A DNA stretch of 64,000 nt from Oreocharis arfaki (lineage: Eukaryota; Chordata; Aves; Passeriformes; Paramythiidae): NCBI GenBank assembly GCA_013398015.1, contig VZRR01012719.1, positions 214,694-278,693 of the forward strand, read 5' to 3'. A program made the translations under genes and the position numbers. Below, in pieces: positions 24,001 to 34,157 of the stretch (its first letter is position 1; each line of letters opens with the position of its first letter). A model generated the notes under the pieces. It was given only the letters and a program-made list of their open reading frames with translations, searched no databases and was not told the origin of the DNA.

Positions 24001-26680
24001 AGGGTGTGACGAGATGGGGGGGAAGGGGAATTGGGAAGTCCAGAAAAATGTAGACTCTTCACTGCTCTTCCACTCCCCAATATAAAAAACCCTGTCCTCC
24101 CTGAGGACCTGCAGAAGGCACCATGTTATTTCATTACATCACTTACCATCTAAGAAGTTAAATTTTATAGACGGAATTGTAACGTGCTCTGTCCCACACG
24201 GACATTTATTTCAGAACACCCCAAAAAACCCCAACACCACCAAAGTCATACTACATCCCTTCCCTACTTTTCTCCAAATTGTGAACTGGAACTTAAATTT
24301 CTAGTCTTTCATATATTATCACAGGAAACATTATCCTATATGAAACCATTTCCTACGATGCTGCATCCTGAGAGAAACATACCAGCCCCTGGGTTAGCAG
24401 AAATCTCTCAACAGTTCAAGCATGGAATTTGATAGGAAAAAGAGGAAATAGCAATCCAATGAGAAACAAGTTTTTTTTAAAAAAAATTAGGTCTGCTAAT
24501 CCCCAAAGTAATTTTTACTTCAGTTGATTAAGAGCTAGTAACCTATTTCTAACTGCAAGGGTTCTCAAAGCTTCCAGAAGGACAAACCCAAAAGGAATGG
24601 CACTGCCAAGGAACAGACTAGTTCTAACTCACTTTACTGACAATTACCATTCTGTTTCACCCAAAGCAGAGTAGGGAAAAAACCCCTGAACTTCGTAACA
24701 GAAGTTTTTCATTTATGCTAAAAATCACAGATTTATTGTACTTTTATGGAAAAACCTGAAGTGCAGAAAGGCATAGGGGCATGGCACCTTCACTTCAAAG
24801 AGAGTTCAGATGATAAATTTTTAAAAAATTACAAAATATTTACAAAAAGAATCTGTTCTTTTACTGTTCCTTTTTAACTTTTCAGTGCACTACTCCACTA
24901 CTTCATAACGATACTTTGTTGAAAGAGAAAGAGAAGGTGAAAAAGACTCCCATGACTTTGTCCTTACTGGAAAATGGATCCAGTGTGACCAAAATTCAAG
25001 CAGCTCATACCCTCGGGCAATAAGCTGCTTGACATGTTAAACAAACCAAATCTCTGTGGGTGATTACACAAGAAAGAGAAGGGAGGGTGGAAGCTACATC
25101 CCAGGAAAGAAACTCCAGCTGGCATTGAGGGAAGGCACACTCCAAGGACAGTGCTCACCTCCCCCACTTTCAGACGAGTAAGCTCCTCACTATTGGTCCT
25201 CTGTGAGGAGGGAGAAAGGTGGGATGATTCACGCTCTGAGGGTCCATTCCACCCATAAAGCTTCATTTGAGATTAAAGTTCAACTAGACACTGCTAGATA
25301 GCTGAAGTAAGGGAGGTGCCCCCTTAAGGTGATACATACTGAGAAAAATCAGGAGGAAACCAGCGCAGTTTCCAGTCCTGATCCACTGCCTTTACCATTA
25401 GTCTAACCCCTGCCACAAACCGTAGTCCTTTCCCTCACCAAATCCCATAAATTCCATTCATTTCATTATCATATTCTTAATTTTAAAAGCCTCTTTGCTG
25501 AAACCACATTTTGGAAACAACGTTTCCAAAGTTTTACTGCATGTGATTTTTAGAAATTAATCCAGAAGTGAGCAACAGCTCTTTGAGGGGCATGTTCATT
25601 TCTGGAATTCATCACCTGTTACTAAGATCAATGTTTCAGCACTCAGATGAGGACATTACTGATATCTTTTTATGTTCTCTTATAACAGGATGCCATAGGT
25701 CAGCAGATAAAAGCAAAGGAGGAAAGGCTGGTTGAAACTAGGTCATTTAATAAACACAACTTGAATGTGTTTCTATCCAAACTTCATAACAGGAAGCAAG
25801 TCAAAGCTCTTGAAGACAAAATTTTCAGATCTATTTGCATCTGTTCCATGTTTTACCATGAGCGACTATCTATTTTCATCTTGACTACACTGAGAACTCT
25901 ATGTTGAGTACAAACTTTCCACTTCAATACATTAAAAGTGAAATAAAAAACAACCAGGAAGCACCCTCAGCTAATTTACCTACGCTCTTTCCATTTAATT
26001 TGGCCGACCAAAAAATAATTCCAGTATGTCAATAGCCAACAGACTGCTTGAACTTGTCAGAAGTGAAAGCGAAAAAATAAAGTTGTTTTCTTGTGTCACC
26101 CCTCACTCTGAGTCCAAAAGTCATGGCTGAAAAGAAAGTATTCTCTACCTTTGGAAAAGTCTGAATTCACTGCACACTTTCAGTGCTCTTACATGGACCT
26201 CAATACAACTTCATGTTTATTTTGCTGTCCTTGATCCATTTGTTCATAAGACTGAGAAAACAAAAGTACCTACACAAATATAAGCAGTAGCACTAGTGCT
26301 AGGAAAAAGAAAGCCAGCATACCTAAATCAGGCACATTTACAAATCCAGCTCATAACTGATGACATGACAGCTGAGCTAAAAGGCTCATTTTGGCACATA
26401 ATTTAGTCTGGAAGCTGTGCCATTAACCACAATGGTCTTTAGATCACTTTCCAAACTGCACCAAATTAAATGGCAGGTACGTACACATTGGCATAAGGAA
26501 GTCATTGAAGCTGACTGTCATGCTAATCCTTTGTTATGGTATCATAAAAGAAATTTAACCAAAACAGAAGAGGTTAAGCTTACCTACTAACAGCCAAACC
26601 ACGTTGGAGTCATGTTCTGTCAGGAAGTCTTCCAGCTGCGTGATACTCGGGACAAAACTATCATTTTTCCTTTGATCCAT
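1..26680 (-). CDS. BLTP1: BLTP1 (KIAA1109), N-terminal 898 codons in 21 coding exons, 3' part outside window
   Basis: Bridge-like lipid transfer protein 1 (fly Tweek, worm LPD-3, yeast Csf1) is a very long rod of repeating beta-groove units. It is anchored in the ER by its N-terminus and moves bulk phospholipid at membrane contact sites. The spliced frame starts MDQRKNDSFVPSITQLEDFL. One hydrophobic membrane segment follows at residues about 27-46 (VVWLLV, then ATILSCGWIIYL), then the start of the groove region. Recognisable family stretches include RLAFGNHYQPQTLCINF, YVGLQNDEPPRLMGEGF, GLDIVCGKGTDFNYGPW, IWAANQHNWIDCSTKQQEN, LSEMEETMLSVLRP and ELPPDKLHVELELSP. The start is the family methionine, in strong Kozak context (G at -3, G at +4). 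Every junction has GT/AG and matching phase, with no stop or frameshift. The mammalian protein is about 5,000 residues, so about 18 percent is here. Identification rests on remembered family sequence, not a search. Confidence 0.96.
130..180 (+). repeat. 51-base direct repeat, copy 1 (intron 21)
   Basis: ACTGGCCTAGTTGTAATCCT and the following 31 bases match 2571-2621 at 45 of 51 positions. Confidence 0.8.
345..482 (-). CDS. BLTP1: BLTP1 exon 21
   Basis: Codons 826-871: HCSPDGPECPTAFLERLCFE, then MKKGFRETMLQLVLSPVNLF, then LNDNYQ. The acceptor is TTTCAG and the donor GTAGTC. Phase 0 on both sides and 138 bases long. Confidence 0.95.
1059..1286 (-). CDS. BLTP1: BLTP1 exon 20
   Basis: Codons 750-825: ENYFGEDDMYTDFEEVISSP, then VLSLSTSSSSGWTAVGVEND, then a lysine/glutamate-rich stretch, then HPLTLRPWDITVLVNLYKVH and GRLPV. 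The acceptor is CCTAG and the donor GTAAGT. Its length is a multiple of three, phase 0 on both sides, so skipping would keep the frame. Confidence 0.96.
2571..2621 (+). repeat. 51-base direct repeat, copy 2 (intron 19)
   Basis: Same orientation as 130-180, 88 percent identical, 2.4 kb apart. Similarity fades on both sides. Confidence 0.8.
3355..3754 (+). mobile_element. Probable solo LTR of an avian endogenous retrovirus, in BLTP1 intron 19
   Basis: It has the layout of an ERV LTR on the + strand: a TATA-like CCTATAAAAG near 3590, a downstream AAATAAATA polyadenylation signal near 3688, then a GT/T-rich stretch (TTCTTGTCTAGTCTCTG) ending TAAGGCA. The probable ends are TG at 3355 and CA at 3754. 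The form resembles ERVL-type LTRs of birds. No internal viral genes are visible. The edges are approximate and no target-site duplication was confirmed. It lies antisense to BLTP1. Confidence 0.55.
4132..4340 (-). CDS. BLTP1: BLTP1 exon 19
   Basis: Codons 680-749. It starts LSEMEETMLSVLRPSQKTTD, passes a serine/proline-rich linker and reaches PSELPPDKLHVELELSPDSQ and ITLYGPLLKAFLSIK. The acceptor is TCAAG and the donor GTAGGC. It leaves in phase 0. Confidence 0.96.
4341..6404 (-). other. BLTP1: BLTP1 intron 18
   Basis: 2.1 kb of AT-rich intron with no recognised element. Confidence 0.8.
6405..6511 (-). CDS. BLTP1: BLTP1 exon 18
   Basis: Codons 644-679: AGWVECWTVPSVVFTIDYSW, then HPIYPQKADEQLKQS. 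The acceptor is GAAAG and the donor GTAAGT. Intron 17 before it is only 165 bases, the shortest intron seen here. Confidence 0.95.
6640..6661. repeat. (TA)n dinucleotide repeat
   Basis: About nine to ten TA units in intron 17. The run begins about 16 bases downstream of the exon 17 donor on the minus strand. Confidence 0.9.
6677..6855 (-). CDS. BLTP1: BLTP1 exon 17
   Basis: Codons 585-643: GEDVDLHLYLPDCHPSKYSL, then FMLVKDCQPNKISPESCISA, then a more variable ECQSGQKTGKPKWRNITQE. The acceptor is TTTTAG and the donor GTGAGT. A TA dinucleotide run starts about 16 bases past the donor. Confidence 0.95.
7840..7937 (-). CDS. BLTP1: BLTP1 exon 16
   Basis: Codons 552-584: VYLAACGETLNIVFSLPFTD, then FVPTTCNTRFSLR. 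The acceptor is TCGCAG and the donor GTAAGA. It leaves in phase 0. Confidence 0.95.
8356..8511 (-). CDS. BLTP1: BLTP1 exon 15
   Basis: Codons 500-551: DLIQDWSSDSAPDIFSFVPY, then MWNFKIMFHQFEMIWAANQH, then NWIDCSTKQQEN. The acceptor is TTTAG and the donor GTGAGA. It is very close to the mammalian sequence as I remember it. Confidence 0.96.
9284..9401 (-). CDS. BLTP1: BLTP1 exon 14
   Basis: Codons 461-499: FHINASYPRIWNMPQTWQCE, then LEVYKATYHFIFAQKSFFT. The acceptor is CCACAG and the donor GTAACC. The tryptophan-rich IWNMPQTWQ motif is characteristic of the family. Confidence 0.95.
10268..10359 (-). CDS. BLTP1: BLTP1 exon 13
   Basis: Codons 430-460: GYSPTIKGQLLHVDATSSMQ, then YRTLLEAEMLA. The acceptor is TGCCAG and the donor GTAAGT. 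It leaves in phase 0. Confidence 0.95.
10641..10719 (-). CDS. BLTP1: BLTP1 exon 12
   Basis: Codons 404-429, ETNAVHVNVGAGSYLEINIP then MTVGEN. At 79 bases it is small. The acceptor is ATGCAG and the donor GTGAGT. Confidence 0.95.
11475..11631 (-). CDS. BLTP1: BLTP1 exon 11
   Basis: Codons 351-403. It starts DCLWKFFFPPDYQ, continues VMKVSEIAQPGKPRQILAFE and ends in a segment reading DLLFTKNR. The acceptor is ACTAG and the donor GTAAAT. It leaves in phase 0. Confidence 0.95.
11632..13173 (-). other. BLTP1: BLTP1 intron 10
   Basis: 1.5 kb. Nothing recognised. The neighbouring introns 9 (13325-13723), 11 (10720-11474), 13 (9402-10267), 14 (8512-9283), 15 (7938-8355) and 16 (6856-7839) likewise show only short A/T or CT runs. 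Confidence 0.8.
13174..13324 (-). CDS. BLTP1: BLTP1 exon 10
   Basis: Codons 301-350. An acidic segment (GLVPEETEESNDGEASNEDS) is followed by the conserved KLQDLPPCWGLDIVCGKGTD and FNYGPWADRQ. The acceptor is ATACAG and the donor GTATGA. The acidic part is low-complexity and probably a loop. Confidence 0.95.
13724..13803 (-). CDS. BLTP1: BLTP1 exon 9
   Basis: Codons 274-300, starting PPRLMGEGFVVMQSNDVDIY then YYMDEP. The acceptor is TTTGCAG and the donor GTACAT. It enters in phase 2 (GA from exon 8 plus A gives Glu) and leaves in phase 1. Confidence 0.95.
15772..15908 (+). mobile_element. CR1 LINE 3' end, in BLTP1 intron 8
   Basis: It carries the typical CR1 tail: GGCCAGGCTGGATGGGGCTC, then TGAGCAACCTGATTTGGTTG, then GAGGGGTTGAACTAGATGG, CCTTCAAAGAACCCTTCCCA and a TTCTATG terminus. 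It is 5'-truncated, as most CR1 copies are, and antisense to BLTP1. This is good evidence for a sauropsid, most likely avian, genome. Confidence 0.9.
16117..16211 (+). repeat. (TAAAA)n pentanucleotide repeat with a 30-N gap
   Basis: Uninterrupted TAAAA units lie on both sides of Ns at 16142-16171. On the BLTP1 strand this reads TTTTA repeats in intron 8, ending about 26 bases from the exon 8 donor. The array length is unresolved. Confidence 0.97.
16238..16431 (-). CDS. BLTP1: BLTP1 exon 8
   Basis: Codons 210-273: GRLAFGNHYQPQTLCINFDD, then AFLTYTTKPPSSHLDQFMHI, then VKGKLENVRVMLVPSPRYVG, then LQND. It is one of the most conserved stretches of the protein. The acceptor is ATTTAG and the donor GTAAGT. 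About 26 bases past the donor the intron enters a TTTTA pentanucleotide repeat with an assembly gap. Confidence 0.96.
17054..17135 (-). CDS. BLTP1: BLTP1 exon 7
   Basis: Codons 182-209, VKVKTESQDPSSSWRSLIPV then IKVNVST. It ends exactly on a codon (phase 0). The acceptor is CTTTAG after a long T tract, and the donor is GTGAGT. Confidence 0.95.
18216..18402 (-). CDS. BLTP1: BLTP1 exon 6
   Basis: Codons 120-181. It begins DPKAETRLYIMVNDFEFHVY and continues through an NRSELYGQLQELFGLDPTII stretch. It ends in a polar linker (AKKDDERAQVNGRQRTH) that differs from the mammalian linker as I remember it. The acceptor is GTTAG and the donor GTAAAT. The linker looks fast-evolving compared with the flanking segments. 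Confidence 0.94.
18403..21546 (-). other. BLTP1: BLTP1 intron 5
   Basis: 3.1 kb. A slightly more GC-rich patch at about 20,630-20,950 has short open frames on both strands but no recognised gene or repeat. Introns 6 (17136-18215) and 7 (16432-17053) also hold nothing I can name apart from a GT-rich tract near 16,635-16,695. Confidence 0.75.
21547..21611 (-). CDS. BLTP1: BLTP1 exon 5
   Basis: Codons 98-119, IQDGFIIFRWWKMYNPKQKQ then H. At 65 bases it is a small exon. The acceptor is TTTAG and the donor GTAGGT. The aromatic FRWWKMYNP patch is a hallmark of the BLTP1 N-terminal domain. Confidence 0.95.
22241..22319 (-). CDS. BLTP1: BLTP1 exon 4
   Basis: Codons 72-97, GSFSFSVLSGKVMVREIYF followed by ITEDMSIR. 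This is the start of the chorein-like lipid-transfer groove that follows the membrane anchor. The acceptor is ATTAG and the donor GTACAG. It enters in phase 1 and leaves in phase 2, splitting an arginine codon. Confidence 0.95.
23720..23836 (-). CDS. BLTP1: BLTP1 exon 3, membrane anchor
   Basis: Codons 33-71, phase 1 to phase 1. It completes the N-terminal transmembrane segment (ATILSCGWIIYLTYYNSR) and continues with the basic, amphipathic IGLILTLVLNRLYKHGYIHI. The acceptor is CAACAG and the donor GTAAGT. This is the ER-anchoring part of the protein by family knowledge. Confidence 0.95.
23837..26583 (-). other. BLTP1: BLTP1 intron 2
   Basis: 2.7 kb of AT-rich sequence. Nothing recognised beyond short A/T runs. 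Introns 3 (22320-23719) and 4 (21612-22240) are equally plain. Confidence 0.8.
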
Positions 26681-26713
26681 TGCTACACTGTTTTTGCATC
26701 AGCACCTATAGAA
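26584..26713 (-). CDS. BLTP1: BLTP1 exon 2, first coding exon
   Basis: This exon holds 33 bases of 5'UTR, the ATG at 26680-26678 and codons 1-32, ending phase 1. The donor is GTAAGCTT. The acceptor is taken after a pyrimidine-rich run ending TTCAG, giving right edge 26713. A second AG eight bases downstream would give 26705, so the UTR edge is uncertain by eight bases. The encoded start (MDQRKND, then ITQLEDFLTEH) is the cytosolic N-terminus, and the membrane segment begins at its end (VVWLLV). Confidence 0.93.
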
Positions 26714-29163
26714 CTGAAGGAAAAAGAAAACCATGTCAAAACCAAAATAAGTAATAAGAACAGTACAGTTTGGAAAGAATTTACTATGTACCAGCAGTCT
26801 GTCTCACACAAATACGAATGTACTTGTTTTACCCCTTCAATAACAATTTCATGATTCTCTTCTACTCTAGAGCTCCAGAAACACTTCCACTCATCTCTGC
26901 TGGAACAGTTTCCAGGCACATGACTGCCCCAAACAAATTACATATCAACAAAATACCAGAATATACTCTCCAAATTTAGTACCCTGAATGCCCTGTACAG
27001 CCTATATAAACAAATAAATGTCTAAAACTGTTGTGCCACAGCAGTCAAAAGGCAACTGAACATACAAGTAAAAATCAGGCTGTATTAAGCTTACTAACAC
27101 GCAAAAAAATGCAGTATGAGACTAAACTCCTGCCCTTGCAGAAGGAAAGACCAAATCAGACACTTCCAGGAGTTATGGAAAATTCCCAAACCCTCCTGAT
27201 CCACTGTGTCTATTAATTCTGCTTTAGGATGGATTTGCATCGTTCTATAAAAACTGACTACTTAGTTGATCTGTTACACAGAACAGAAAACCAGTCCTTC
27301 TGATCTTACACATTTATTCATACCACCCATAAATCACCTTGCAATTGGGTTATATTAATTAAATCTGATTAGCAGGGAGTTGCTCAACTCAGCAACATCT
27401 GTAATTACACAGCAGTATTTTTGTCGCATTGGTTTCATTTGAAGTCTTCTCCCTTGGATGTTATCTGTCAAATCTTCTTACTAAAAAAAAGAAGCATTAA
27501 TTCTGCTTCTTCTCTTTTTCTATTTTCTAACACCTTCCAGCTCCTGGCAGCCTGTCTTTCTGACAGTATTCAACCCTCAACAAATACGAGTAGACTTTAT
27601 TCCCCTTTGTCATGAAGTCTCTGATGATCTCTCCATCAAGGCTCTAGAACATAAAACTAAGTAACGCTGGTGAGTCCTTGGTTTTTCAGCAGCATAACAG
27701 CTTTGGAACAGTCACTATTTGCAAATGTTAGCAATAAACGTAGCAATTCATATTTTTTCCTTTAATATTCATACTACTCTCATTATTTTAACTGGAAGAA
27801 GTTGGGAAAAAACTGCCTTTAATGCACTTGTTTCTCTTGTTGTACCCTGAGCCAACAGCCTGTGCTTAGAACTAAAATAGGAGTACAGTCCCAAGAATAA
27901 GTGCTAATAATTTGTTCATTACCCCTTCTGTAAGAAGAATAGAATGGGAAGGAAAGAACATGAGAGCAACAAACAGAAAAAGAGAAATGACAAAAAACCA
28001 ATGAACCGACACCAGTTTCCAGCAGGGATGACAGAAAAGCTACCAACTTACTCCCCTACAAGGGGTGGGAATAAGCATCAGACACACATACAGAGACTTT
28101 TAAAAAGGAGTCTTTGTTTCAGAAGGGACTTTAGAACAGCAAATTAAATCACATAATGGCACTGTGATTTCCTTTAAGACATCCACAGTACCTTAATAAA
28201 AAAGCCTCATGTCAGTTTGTATGATGAAGCAGATGATGCCTCTGCAGGCAGCCTCCGGGAGCCTTTAACCCCTGAATCACAGGGTAAAGGGAGAAACCCA
28301 AATGAACACTTCCAGCATAAAAGGACAGAATTTCTCTTCCTTTCTTACCAAGGGACAACAGGATCACTCTGTTGTGATCAAAACCACCATGGAAATGCTG
28401 TCAATAGGTGAGGACTGCCTATCTATTGCCTCAACCACCAATACTTAATTCATTAAGGAAGGAAACTGTGGCTTTTTCCTAAGAAATTGCCACCCAGCAC
28501 TACGTGATACTGAAACAGGACATTAAAAACCACTAAACAGGACTGTGGCAAGACAGCTTGGAGGCTGAAAGTACTGAATTGCGATACTTAGCTACTTAAA
28601 GACAGTGTTCATCATTTTTTTTGTCATCACCATCCATAACCATAAACTGGACATACTTTGAATTTTTTTCTGGGATACATTTGCTACCTGCACGCAAATA
28701 AATTCAGGAATCCCCCATCAGTCATCATGTGTCAATACATAATAGCAGAGCTTCAAAGATAACCCTTTAAAAACCTGTCCCACTGATTTATTTTTTTTCC
28801 CCTCTTTTGTTAGGGTAGTCTTTGCTCTTGATCAAGTCCCCTGAGGAACAGGATGCTGGCAATAAAAGTGTAACCACCCAAAATCAGGCAGTAGCAACAC
28901 CTGCACTGGATGTGAGCTCTCAACACATCCCACAGAGGAACCAGGTGTTTAATCCACTTAGATTATGAATTACTGTAGTAGAAAGGGGATGCAAGCAGAG
29001 ACTTAAGGAGTACATACTGTTCATAATATCCCTGTGCATTTATAAGGCCCAGAGGATGAAGGGGCAGGATCTAGATGATCAGGACTGCTTAGAGGAAGAG
29101 ATGCAGTCTTTTCAGGACAGGTTATTTGCTACTTCAGTAAACAGCCTTTCTCTCTGTCCACAG

Positions 29164-29260
29164 TCCTGCACCTTCCACACCTTATACACTGCAACCACTG
29201 GTTTAAATGCTGTACCTTCCATCCTTCCTCTTCCGTGCCCTATACACTGTAACCACAGCT
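29164..29260 (+). repeat. Degenerate two-unit tandem repeat in intron 1
   Basis: The motif TATACACTGYAACCAC occurs at 29183 and 29241, 58 bases apart, each after a CCTTCC-rich lead. It probably reflects local slippage or duplication. Confidence 0.5.
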
Positions 29261-32237
29261 TTGACTCCTGCAGGTCTCTCACCGCCCACACTCTGCTACA
29301 TTTACTCCTGTGTGCAAACTTCCTCTGCAATCAGACCAAACTGCTGCACTCCCCAGGAACAGTGATCCATACGCTGCTGAGCCTGGAATGTTCTTTCATA
29401 CTGCCTACTACATTCTCTCTCTCTCAAGTAAACTCTACAAACACTAAGGAACTACTCTTGGAATGATGAGACCCAAGTCTGGTTGTGAAACTGACTCTTG
29501 CCAACCATGCAAATACACAAAAGAAAACGTAACAAAGGGGAATAGAAACCCAGAACTTCGAATTTGTATCTCTGCATTTATTTATAATCTTTTCTCAAGG
29601 TCTCTGCTGTTCTGTGATGAACAGCTCAGTCAGCATGCTGAAATATAGTTCAAAACCACTATAAGTGTTTGGATTTATTTGCCTTCTCTCCAGCCTCATT
29701 TTTAAGCACATTTTCCTACTCATTATGTCACTTGTGGCTCTCATTTACCACATACCATGTTAATAAATACAAAGTGTATTAGCTTTCTCCTGGGAAGAAG
29801 ACAGGAGAAAAGGAATATTCTGTGGCACTGAGGTGACAGAACACTGATACTCATATTTTATCTTCACAGCAGTCCTTTAGGGCATCATGTAGCCATCTTT
29901 CTGCAAATGAGTATCTGAAGCAAGGAGAGATAAAGGCCAAATCCCTTATTTATGATGCCCAAACTGAAATACTTGGGGCCTGCTTTTCAGGTTGTGCATG
30001 TCTGGAGCACTTAGCAGGCTCAGAGCAGGCAGTGGACTGGTTTGAAGATGTGAGGGTTCAGTATTATTGTAAAGCTGGACCTCGTGGTCAGCCAGCCTGT
30101 CTTTATAGCAAACACACATACTTAACAGACTTTAAAAAGTGAATTTTAATTACTTGTGTCACAGATTAATCCATTCTTCACAGTACAAAAAAGATGCAAA
30201 GGAAGTTAAAATCCTGGGGGGATGCATTTCATTTTCAGTCTGCTTCCAGTGTTACAAACCCAATCCAATTTTCACCGCAAATATTTCATCCCTAAAAAGC
30301 CGAATACTCAAAAGCAGCTGCTCCTGGTCTTCATAAACTCATTTCAATCACATCAGATAGGTAAACTCGTTTTAACCTCAGCCTAGCAAATTAACTCAAC
30401 ACCTAGAACAAACCTCTGCTTGAGCTAAGTCATTAAAAATTTACAGGAGGCATGCATATATGCACGAGCTGGCAGGAGAGAAACCAGAAGCTCGGTGACC
30501 GGGCTCTCAGTCACCAGAGTGCAGTCACTTGCACCCACCTGTAAAAAGTCTGTCCTGCACCTACAGCTGAGGACAAAGGCAACAAATGTTTTACTCAATG
30601 CCTGGGAGCATTAGGGTAACGTGGCTCTCGAGCTGGGCAAGAAAAGGAGAAAGAAAAAGAAATGTCTGTTTTCCACATCCTTTGTAACACTGTTTTCCTG
30701 GCATGCCCTTGTAGAAACAGGGCAATAAAAGGGGTGTCCAAAGGGGGGGGAGAAAAAATAGCATTTCATACTGAGAAAAAATACTTTCATATGGTCATGA
30801 CATGGGTAGGGCAATAATGGACATTGCCAATTCCCTTATTACTGCTGGAATTCACGAGGGGAATAAACCAGGAGTTTAAATCTGCCAGACGTATCCCTCA
30901 GATGTTCACAGAAATCAAGTGCTTATCAAATATACGTTAATTGGTGTTATTAGAGGTTAACTACCATTCCGAGGACACCCAACTCCCAACCTCCACAGCA
31001 ATTACAAATCACTGGAGTTACAATTACACCCAAAGTGACACATTAAATGACAGGAGGCAAATCCCCCATGTCTCAATAAATGCATGTAGATAGTATGTCT
31101 GAATGCCTCATCTCAGAAAAGAAGCCATACCCAAGGCAGTTCCTTAAAGGAAAGAAAAGGCATTTTTGCATTTCCCACTCCATCGCTGCCTTTCAAAGGG
31201 TCTCCAGCACTTCTGCTATGAAACCAGAGCTCTAGATAAGTAAATGATACTATAAAAGAGGCTCACAAACGTAGACACAACTGGACTAAATCTTCCTCTC
31301 AGGGTATTCCTACACTGTCAGCACCCAGAGGCACATTAGGCACATCTCACAAAACAAAAAGCTGCCAACCTTGGCACCTCTCCCAAAATGTTCCAGCTAG
31401 GTCAAACACTTCAAACCCATCCCAGCACAGCTTAGAAAACTCAGCTACTCTTCAGTCAACAAGCAAAGGAAAGAGGAAGGAAGAGAAGGAAAGTTGTTCT
31501 CAAAAACAGAACACACAAAAAACCTAGGGAAGTGACAGCACCCATAGAGCAATTTTGCCACAGGGCACATTGCATCGCCTTCATACCTGGTACCAAATGA
31601 AAACTAGCAGCTCTGGGCTTTTTTAAGAAAAGAGAAAAGATTCAGGTGTATTTTCCTTCCTGTCTGCCAGTGCTTCAAGTCCCACTAGCGGTAAACTGTA
31701 AACAAAATAAACTAGAGCTTTAATTATACTAATGAAATCCTGCTACAACCTCCAGCAGAAGCACTTGAACTGAAAGCAGAGCCCAGCAGAGCCACACCTG
31801 GTTGAGCAGGTGTGTGGACACCCTTAGTCAAATAAAATTTGCACTACAGTAGCTTAGTAAATAACAGGTCTACTTCAAAATTAATTAAATCAAGATAAAA
31901 TATACTCAAAGGGACCGTCAGATGTAAGATAAAAATCATTCTCACAATAGCCTACCCGATGAGGTAGAGGTTCACAGCACAAGTGGTATCTTTAATTTAT
32001 CTATTTTTAATAGTACAGGACATGAGTTTTCCTACAGAAGAAATCAAAGACAAACTCCTGCCATGGCAACCAACATACACTACTTCCACTGCTAGCCTAG
32101 GAATGCCTGATTGAATTGGGATGATTTTTCATTCAACTTCTAAAAAGTAAAAATATACTTCTCAACCTTGCCTCCCAGACTTGTTCAGGGGAGCTGGTTC
32201 TTTTCCTGCTTACATTGCCAGGTTTTGATGCTGCAGA

Positions 32238-32312
32238 GGAAAAAAAAGGAACAAAACAAAAAAAACCCAAAAGAAACAAAACAAAAAAAAACCAAAAAAA
32301 AAAACCCCACCA
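32238..32312. repeat. A-rich low-complexity tract (intron 1)
   Basis: Runs of A are broken by CC and single C or G bases (AAAACAAAAAAAACC type). Shorter relatives lie at about 2855-2915 and, as the complementary GT-rich form, at 16635-16695. Confidence 0.85.
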
Positions 32313-33933
32313 CAAACAACAGAACCTAAAGGCTCGCAACAGTAGAAATAAATAAGAATTTCCCTCATGCACACTCCCCAACTTAGAGAGAAAAATGAAA
32401 ATATTGCCTTTGGGGCCTTTGCTGTCGGTCTTAACAAGGCCATAACTTTTTTCTTCCTCCCCTTCCTTAATTTGAGCTACAGCACTGTACCTTTGAAATA
32501 CTCTATGAAACTAAGTCATCTATTCCATACCTATGAATTTTGCCAGCAGTAATCTTTCTCTAAATTTCTCCTCTGACACATCACCCCAGTTTGGGGAAAG
32601 GGGAAGCCTGCCATAAATCAAACTAAGAATCAGTCTTGTAGCTACATATACCATCATCCTTAAGGGAACTACGTATAGGTTTATCCCAGCCTGGAGTCAC
32701 CACAATGATTTTGGTGCAGCAACAAGTGCTAGAATAAGTTACATGAGAAGATAAGAAGTTACTAGGAGAAGGTATTACACTTCACAGTAAACACAGGATA
32801 ACTCTGCATGCTGCTAACCAAAAGCAATCACCTCTCGCCTATTTCCCACGGGATAAAACAGTGCAAAAGAGCATTCACCAAACAGCAGCTGATGCACATT
32901 TCACATGCCAAAGTTCTCTAACAGCATTCCCAAAACGGTGAGTGACTTCAGCACGCCACGCACAAGATAAGAGCTCTCCCTAAATGTGTCCATACCTTCA
33001 CACAATCAACCCCAGACGACCCACCACGAGCAAAACCCACTTGTGAATTGACACTGTCAAAATGTGCAAGCCCAAGCCATGGTCCTAAACAAACATCCCT
33101 GAACATCCATCCACAGCCAACTGCCTAACTGGACACTCAATACTGTTTTTATCAATGACTGAATAACATACTTTTACTAACAAGAGGAATGCTCCCTCCT
33201 ACACTCCAGTTTTTCTTCTCAGTGGCCAAAAATTTCTGGCCCCATTGTTTAGCTGGTCACCACATATAAAAAGCAAGGGGGAAAAACTCTGCATGTCCGC
33301 AATAAAAAGAACAAGCCAGAAAAGCAGAATTGATGGATTAAGCAACACAACAGAAGAACTCACGTGGCAACAACTGTGGCCTTTTGAATATTAAACCTGA
33401 TAAGGTTACATGTTGCAGCAAACTACCAACTTTGGAAGTTTTCACAAAGTTGAGTGAAGGCTGCTGCGAAGAAGTGTCTTAAGATGTGAAACCAATCCAG
33501 ACGGAGATTGTGATTGGGATATTTACTACACCTCCACCTTCAAAACACACCTCCACCGTGTCAACGTTATGTTACGTATTATATCTGTCAGGCACATGTT
33601 ACACTGATAATTACATCGGGTTTTTTATTGATAATGCAAAGTGCAAACACGTTACGATAACATCATTATGCATCATTACCACTACAGCTTCAGACACATC
33701 AAAAAGCAGCTGCTCGTCGAGTTAAATCACTGTGTGTGTGTTAAACCCTCTCAGGACCAGAGGCACTGGCAGAGATCGCCTTTCACCGCCCAGGGACCAG
33801 CACAGGGAAACTTCCCTCTCAGGCCAAACACAACCGGAGACGCCTGAGCTCCCGCCCTCCGGCCTCACACCCTTTCTGCACGGCGTTAACCCATTCCAAA
33901 GGGAAAACACGGAATCCCCGTCACCAGAGGGGC

Positions 33934-34037
33934 TTCCCCGGGCATCGCTCCCCCGGCAAGCGGCCGGGACCCCCGGAAGCACGGCGGGACCGGCACCCGG
34001 GGGCAGGACACCGCCCTCCTGGGCAGACGGATGGGTA
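33934..34037 (+). repeat. Block A, copy 1 (ends at the 120-N gap)
   Basis: A 104-base block from TTCCCCGGGCATCG to CGGATGGGTA. It reappears at 34498-34602 with two substitutions and one added G in a G run. It stops exactly at the gap. Confidence 0.9.
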
Positions 34038-34157
34038 NNNNNNNNNNNNNNNNNNNNNNNNNNNNNNNNNNNNNNNNNNNNNNNNNNNNNNNNNNNNNNN
34101 NNNNNNNNNNNNNNNNNNNNNNNNNNNNNNNNNNNNNNNNNNNNNNNNNNNNNNNNN
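34038..34157. other. Assembly gap, 120 N
   Basis: Unresolved bases inside the CpG island, bordered by block A on the left and CCAAT-rich GC DNA on the right. The real length is unknown. Confidence 0.99.

Larger units (their letters stand above)
26714..33929 (-). other. BLTP1: BLTP1 intron 1 (assembled part)
   Basis: About 7 to 8 kb of AT-rich intron. It contains the two-unit repeat near 29.2 kb and the A-rich tract near 32.3 kb. No conserved coding exon or RNA gene was recognised. A 136-codon open frame at 29056-29466 has no recognisable content. Confidence 0.75.

Noticed and set aside
26701..26707. Alternative exon 2 acceptor (TATAG) giving right edge 26705
   Set aside because: The upstream TTCAG directly follows the pyrimidine tract and would normally be used first. 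The choice affects only the 5'UTR.
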